A stretch of 8,903 nucleotides of DNA from an uncultured Collinsella sp. (GTDB lineage Bacteria > Actinomycetota > Coriobacteriia > Coriobacteriales > Coriobacteriaceae), in assembly GCA_900544425.1 (NCBI GenBank), contig UQUX01000071.1, positions 1 through 8,903 of the forward strand, written 5' to 3'. Positions 6,286 through 8,903 of the stretch are shown here, piece after piece (positions within the stretch are counted from its first letter, which is position 1; the number at the start of each line of letters is the position of its first letter). A program made the position numbers and the translations under genes. The notes under the pieces are model-generated. The model saw only the letters and a list, made by a program, of their open reading frames with translations, did no database searches and was not told where the DNA came from.

Positions 6286-6489
6286 CTACGTTTGATCAAT
6301 GCCACAGTGATCTACAACGCAGATGCTGCCGCCATCCATGTCATAGTCGCAGTAATCGTATGCACCACAGCCATCTGCTTTATCATAAACAGTACAGATG
6401 TCAGTAATGCCCAAGAGGCAGTCAAAAGACATCGGCTTCACGCCTGCCTCGTCGCCACTTCCTGGATTAATCGGATGAATATGCTTCAC
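6286..6489 (-). CDS. Cys-rich RiPP precursor candidate 1 (67 aa)
   Basis: This is a 67-aa Cys- and Asp-rich peptide, likely the first substrate of the maturase. The start is the GTG at 6489: GGGAGG lies 5 nt upstream, and from there the product aligns with precursor 2 from its first residues (KHIHP); longer upstream starts lack both. The leader-like part KHIHPINPGSGDEAG leads into a region with six Cys (24, 32, 41, 47, 57, 62) and about ten Asp. D-x-C occurs as DIC (30-32), DGC (39-41), DYC (45-47) and DHC (60-62). Gaps between cysteines are 7, 8, 5, 9 and 4 residues. Aromatic residues accompany the middle cysteines. The gene lies 169 bp after the maturase stop, so the precursors follow their enzyme instead of preceding it. 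Thioether crosslinking is the expected modification; a metal-binding role for the acidic Cys-rich part is an alternative. Confidence 0.82.
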   Translation of the reverse strand: MKHIHPINPGSGDEAGVKPMSFDCLLGITDICTVYDKADGCGAYDYCDYDMDGGSICVVDHCGIDQT

Positions 6490-6494
6490 GACTA

Positions 6495-6500
6495 CCTCCC
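6495..6500 (-). promoter_or_regulatory. Ribosome binding site that fixes the GTG start of precursor 1
   Basis: Read on the minus strand, GGGAGG is followed by TAGTC and then GTG. It selects GTG 6489 over upstream start codons in the same frame. Confidence 0.75.
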
Positions 6501-6658
6501 TTTGAGTGCAGAAAAACCTCAATATTGTGTATAACAAACCAAGATGTCTAGTTCACCATATTTCTAGAATGGTTTCGGCGAACGTAGCAATAAGTTTCGC
6601 AGACGGTAATCAGAAGAACGAACACCTCCACAATGGTGACAGCAATGCGCTGAACCGC

Positions 6659-8017
6659 TTATTCCGATACAGTAGCTTCTCGTTGATTTTTCTCCTGCGA
6701 AGATGAGTGGCGGGAAATAAGGTCAAAAGCCATCTCGTAGCACATTTTTCTATATTCACATGATGCAGGGTGTAGACTCTTGGGCAAGTAGCCGTGCTCG
6801 TCTGCAGCCTCCCAGCTACAGCCCCCACCACAGAAAGACCGAGCCCAACAGTCCGTACAGTCAATTCTTTTTTCGACACCCTGACTCCAGTTTTCAATAT
6901 ACCTAGTTTCGTCAATTCCGGTGACGATGTTGCCCATTTTGAATCGCATCATCCCGACAAACCTGTGACAGGGGTATACGTCCCCTTCGGGAGTCACGGA
7001 AATAAAACGCCTGCCAGCCCCGCATCCGACAAAGGCGATCCTGTTGCTCATAATCAAATCAACTGCAGTTTTCAATGTTCTAAACAAGGGCTTTTCCCCT
7101 TGATCAATCTGTTTGAGATATTGATCCGCCAAATCTATTAGGCCCGCCCTGATTTTGTTTAATGAGTGTTCGTCGAGTTTGATATTCTCATCGAATGAGC
7201 TCACGGGCGAGAAGTAAATCCTTCTGAAGCCCATCTCTTTAAACTGAAGATAGTCTTCAACAAGGTTACAGTTATTATTTGTTAAGGTCGCTCTTGCGCC
7301 GAAGGGGAACGACTCGGAAAAACGACGAACGTTTTTGTCGATATCGGAGAAAGAGCCGCCTCCCGTCTTGTACGGGCGCGATGCATCGTGCTTGCATCCT
7401 GTACCATCGAGACTAATCAGAACAGAAAACCCGTGCTCCTTGAAAGAATTCACAGCAGTGTCATTCAAAAGCGTTCCGTTGGTCGTAATAGAATAGGTAA
7501 AGTTTCTATTGGGGTATATTCTTTTTGAATAGTCGACCGTTTTCCATATCAGCGGCTCGTTAATCATGGGTTCCCCACCAAAAAAGACGATCGCAAGCGT
7601 TTCGTTTTCCGATGAACTTGCGACGAGGTAGTCGACCGCCTTGAAGGCTATCTCGTCTGTCATCAGCAGAGGAGACGTTCCATAATCTCCTTTACCGGCA
7701 AAACAGTAACTACAACCAAGGTTGCATGCATGTGAAACGTGGAGTTCGATGGATCTAAGTTTTCGAGGCGTGTCTTTTGTTAAGAAAGTCCGCTCAGACA
7801 ATCGTTGATACTCATCAATGTCGTCTTCAAGTTCTGCTATGGTCGTTTGGTCGTAGCCTTTCGCAGCAAGTGACTTTGTTAGCAACTTCGAGTTGACCGT
7901 TCTTCCCGATGCTTCAAATATGCGAAGCGCATCTTCTGATGCTTGGTCAACCTGAAAGCAATTGCGAGTGACCTCATCGAAGCAGTAACGACGATCACTT
8001 ACTGAGAAAAAATGCAT
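6659..8017 (-). CDS. Radical SAM/SPASM peptide maturase, 452 aa
   Basis: This is a peptide-modifying radical SAM enzyme of the SPASM group that includes SCIFF, sactipeptide and ranthipeptide maturases. The N-terminal part (MHFFSVSDRRYCFDEVTRN...) resembles the peptide-handling start of such enzymes. The SAM-cluster site is CNLGCSYC (C98, C102, C105), followed by FFGGEP (residues 145-150, GGEP 147-150). The C-terminal SPASM domain has all seven expected Cys: C332, C350, C387, C390, C396, C400 and C420. They include C-x2-C-x5-C-x3-C in CTDCWARSFCGGGC and should bind two auxiliary 4Fe-4S clusters. The start is the ATG at 8017, with GAGGAA 5 nt upstream. An in-frame GTG at 8047 would add ten residues but has no such site. 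The length fits the family and no lesion is visible. The two Cys-rich peptides follow on the same strand and are the evident substrates. The product chemistry cannot be read from sequence. Confidence 0.92.
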   Translation of the reverse strand: MHFFSVSDRRYCFDEVTRNCFQVDQASEDALRIFEASGRTVNSKLLTKSLAAKGYDQTTIAELEDDIDEYQRLSERTFLTKDTPRKLRSIELHVSHACNLGCSYCFAGKGDYGTSPLLMTDEIAFKAVDYLVASSSENETLAIVFFGGEPMINEPLIWKTVDYSKRIYPNRNFTYSITTNGTLLNDTAVNSFKEHGFSVLISLDGTGCKHDASRPYKTGGGSFSDIDKNVRRFSESFPFGARATLTNNNCNLVEDYLQFKEMGFRRIYFSPVSSFDENIKLDEHSLNKIRAGLIDLADQYLKQIDQGEKPLFRTLKTAVDLIMSNRIAFVGCGAGRRFISVTPEGDVYPCHRFVGMMRFKMGNIVTGIDETRYIENWSQGVEKRIDCTDCWARSFCGGGCSWEAADEHGYLPKSLHPASCEYRKMCYEMAFDLISRHSSSQEKNQREATVSE

Positions 8018-8020
8018 ACG

Positions 8021-8026
8021 TTCCTC
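8021..8026 (-). promoter_or_regulatory. Ribosome binding site that decides the maturase start
   Basis: On the minus strand, GAGGAA is followed by CGT and ATG (8017). This supports ATG 8017 over the in-frame GTG at 8047. Confidence 0.75.
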
Positions 8027-8047
8027 AATTTCATGCTGGACTGGCAC

Positions 8048-8583
8048 TAACCTTGTTTATTTTTGCGCAGCTATAAAAAACCACCAGCGGGGATTCGGTG
8101 TGCGGCCCAATCGGACTCCCAAAAGGTTCTATTTGAGACTGGCAAGCTTTGTGTTGTTGGCACTTCGACAGCGCTCTTTATTCCAACATGGAGCCTCGCA
8201 GTTTGAGTCGACTTGCCTCTGGAAGGTCCGATCTTAACTTGATTTAGGATGAAAACAGATTACAGGCGCGCTCCTCTAGAAAGAAAGGAAACCAATCGCC
8301 GCCTTTCACCAGGAAAGTTTTTATAGCCCACCTCGAGCAAAATGAAAGATGCGAGAGCGATTGGGGAACAACGCGAATCTCCCCTTTTGGGTGGGAGCGA
8401 GCCTTCAGCCACCGGCGAACGACTCGCCCTGGTCAGAATCTGGAAGTGGTGCCGGGCCGCTTGGGCCTCCCCGGTGACTTCGTGGGGCTTACCTGCCTGA
8501 CGTCGAGGAGTACATCCGCAAGATTCGTTCCCTATGCCGTTTGCTCTCACGCCCGCCTTAGTTCCAAGTCGGGCGAGCCGCCG
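8048..8583. other. Upstream region of the peptide operon and right island junction
   Basis: The first part (8048-8250) should hold the promoter of the maturase operon. A TATAGC (8075-8070, minus strand) next to a T-run is a possible -10, but I see no convincing -35. From about 8260 the sequence becomes GC-rich. A 52-codon plus-strand frame (8342-8500, MKDARAIGEQRESPLL...) has no ribosome binding site. A short frame reading AYLPDVEEYIRKIRSL (about 8487-8535) looks like a fragment of some former gene. Small hairpins include GGCGA-ACGAC-TCGCC (8413-8427) and CTTTC-ACCAG-GAAAG followed by TTTTT (near 8310). I cannot assign a gene or a known RNA. Confidence 0.4.
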
Positions 8584-8903
8584 CGCTCATGCGACCCGTG
8601 GCGGCGACACGTCGACGCCGCGCTCGCTGAGCACATCTTCGGTCGCGGGCGAGCACGAGGTCGCGCCGGCGCATCCGCTGGGACTGCTGTGCGTGCAAAA
8701 CGGCTACGTGGTGAGCGTCCCGCGCTGGATTCAGCCGAGTGAGGAAGGCGTTGAGATCGGCGCGCTGGCAACGGGGGAGGGCGGCATCACCGACGACGTC
8801 TCGGCCCGCCATGCCCATATCTGGTGCGACGAGTCTGGCGCATGGTTTGTCGAGGACTTGTCGTCCACCAACGGAACCGTGGTGGTAAACGGGGCCACGC
8901 GCG
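8584..8903 (+). pseudogene. 5'-truncated second FHA-domain gene, running off the window
   Basis: This is the C-terminal half of a paralog of the FHA protein at 1334-2272. Homology starts around 8584 (HATRGGDTSTPRSL against HATCGGGTSTPRSL) and runs in one frame to the window edge. It matches PAHPLGLL, PRWIQPSE, GVEIGALATGEG, DVSARHAHIWC and DLSSTNGTVVVNGATR. It lacks three codons after GGITD that the first copy has and, like it, reads GA where FHA domains normally have GR. The first 165 or so residues are missing: upstream sequence is unrelated to the first copy. The nearest in-frame ATG (8534) has no good ribosome binding site and would add about 17 unrelated residues. It was probably an intact tandem FHA gene whose 5' part was lost when the island arrived. 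A working short FHA protein started from 8534 is possible but less likely. Confidence 0.7.
8849..8903 (+). repeat. 55-bp perfect direct repeat, right copy (partner 2114-2168)
   Basis: This is the right copy of the identical FHA segment and reaches the last base of the window. Both copies point the same way, so recombination between them would excise about 6.7 kb containing the exporter, maturase and peptide genes. Confidence 0.9.

Noticed and set aside
6292..6534. Plus-strand 80-codon frame opposite precursor 1
   Set aside because: It is an exact antisense shadow of precursor 1 with no ribosome binding site of its own.
6548..6658. In-frame continuation after the maturase stop (36 codons with a hydrophobic stretch)
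   Set aside because: The only strong ribosome binding site (GTGGAGG) directly touches the candidate GTG start, leaving no spacing. There is no homologous counterpart, so it is probably untranslated.
8428..8455. Possible signal recognition particle RNA core (GGTCAG...TGGAAG...)
   Set aside because: The 3' side lacks the conserved AGCAG half of the internal loop and the stems do not pair properly, so the resemblance is superficial.
8260..8550. Minus-strand 96-codon frame and overlapping plus-strand frames at the right junction
   Set aside because: Several frames overlap with no ribosome binding sites or recognisable domains; the GC-rich composition explains them.
1..8903. tRNA, rRNA, CRISPR array, integrase or transposase
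   Set aside because: None was recognisable on either strand. The island has no visible mobility gene within the window.

Overview
The window looks like a GC-rich gut actinobacterium of the Coriobacteriia, Collinsella-like type. This is an inference from the codon usage of the flanking genes, the kinase/FHA gene pair and the style of the GC-rich hairpins; no marker gene is present to settle it. The two flanks (1-2272 and about 8584-8903) carry GC-rich host-type genes. The block between them is visibly more AT-rich, is partly decayed and reads as an accessory island.

Layout. Positions 2-1330 (+) hold the C-terminal part of a membrane-anchored Ser/Thr protein kinase. It is followed 3 bp later by a 312-aa FHA-domain protein (1334-2272), probably in the same operon. 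Just after the FHA stop is a GC-rich hairpin (2271-2307). From about 2381 to 3271 (+) lies a class I SAM-dependent methyltransferase pseudogene whose lesions can be traced one by one: two nonsense codons, four frame changes and probably a damaged motif I glycine. It is followed by a small, possibly broken ORF that contains a perfect 20-bp inverted repeat (3346-3391). Next comes an intact ABC exporter half-transporter (3537-5189, +). Positions 5190-5780 contain only decayed-looking sequence and one doubtful 41-codon ORF. A bidirectional hairpin terminator (5781-5825) separates the two transcription directions.

The minus strand carries the most interesting part. It is a compact RiPP (ribosomally made, post-translationally modified peptide) operon reading leftward: a radical SAM/SPASM peptide maturase (8017-6659), then two related Cys- and Asp-rich small peptides that both begin (M/V)KHIHP (6489-6286 and 6255-6076), then a 35-aa hydrophobic peptide with a strong ribosome binding site (5997-5890). 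The maturase has a complete CxxxCxxC site and a complete seven-Cys SPASM set. The two peptides share six aligned cysteines and three D-x-C motifs each. The inferred model is that the maturase installs thioether or other crosslinks on the peptides, the convergent ABC transporter exports them, and the 35-aa membrane peptide gives immunity or helps export.

At the right edge (about 8584-8903) the C-terminal half of a second FHA gene, close in sequence to the first, resumes without its 5' part. The island therefore sits between, and has probably disrupted, a tandem pair of FHA genes. A near-identical decamer, AGTCGGG(G)CGA, occurs at both apparent junctions.
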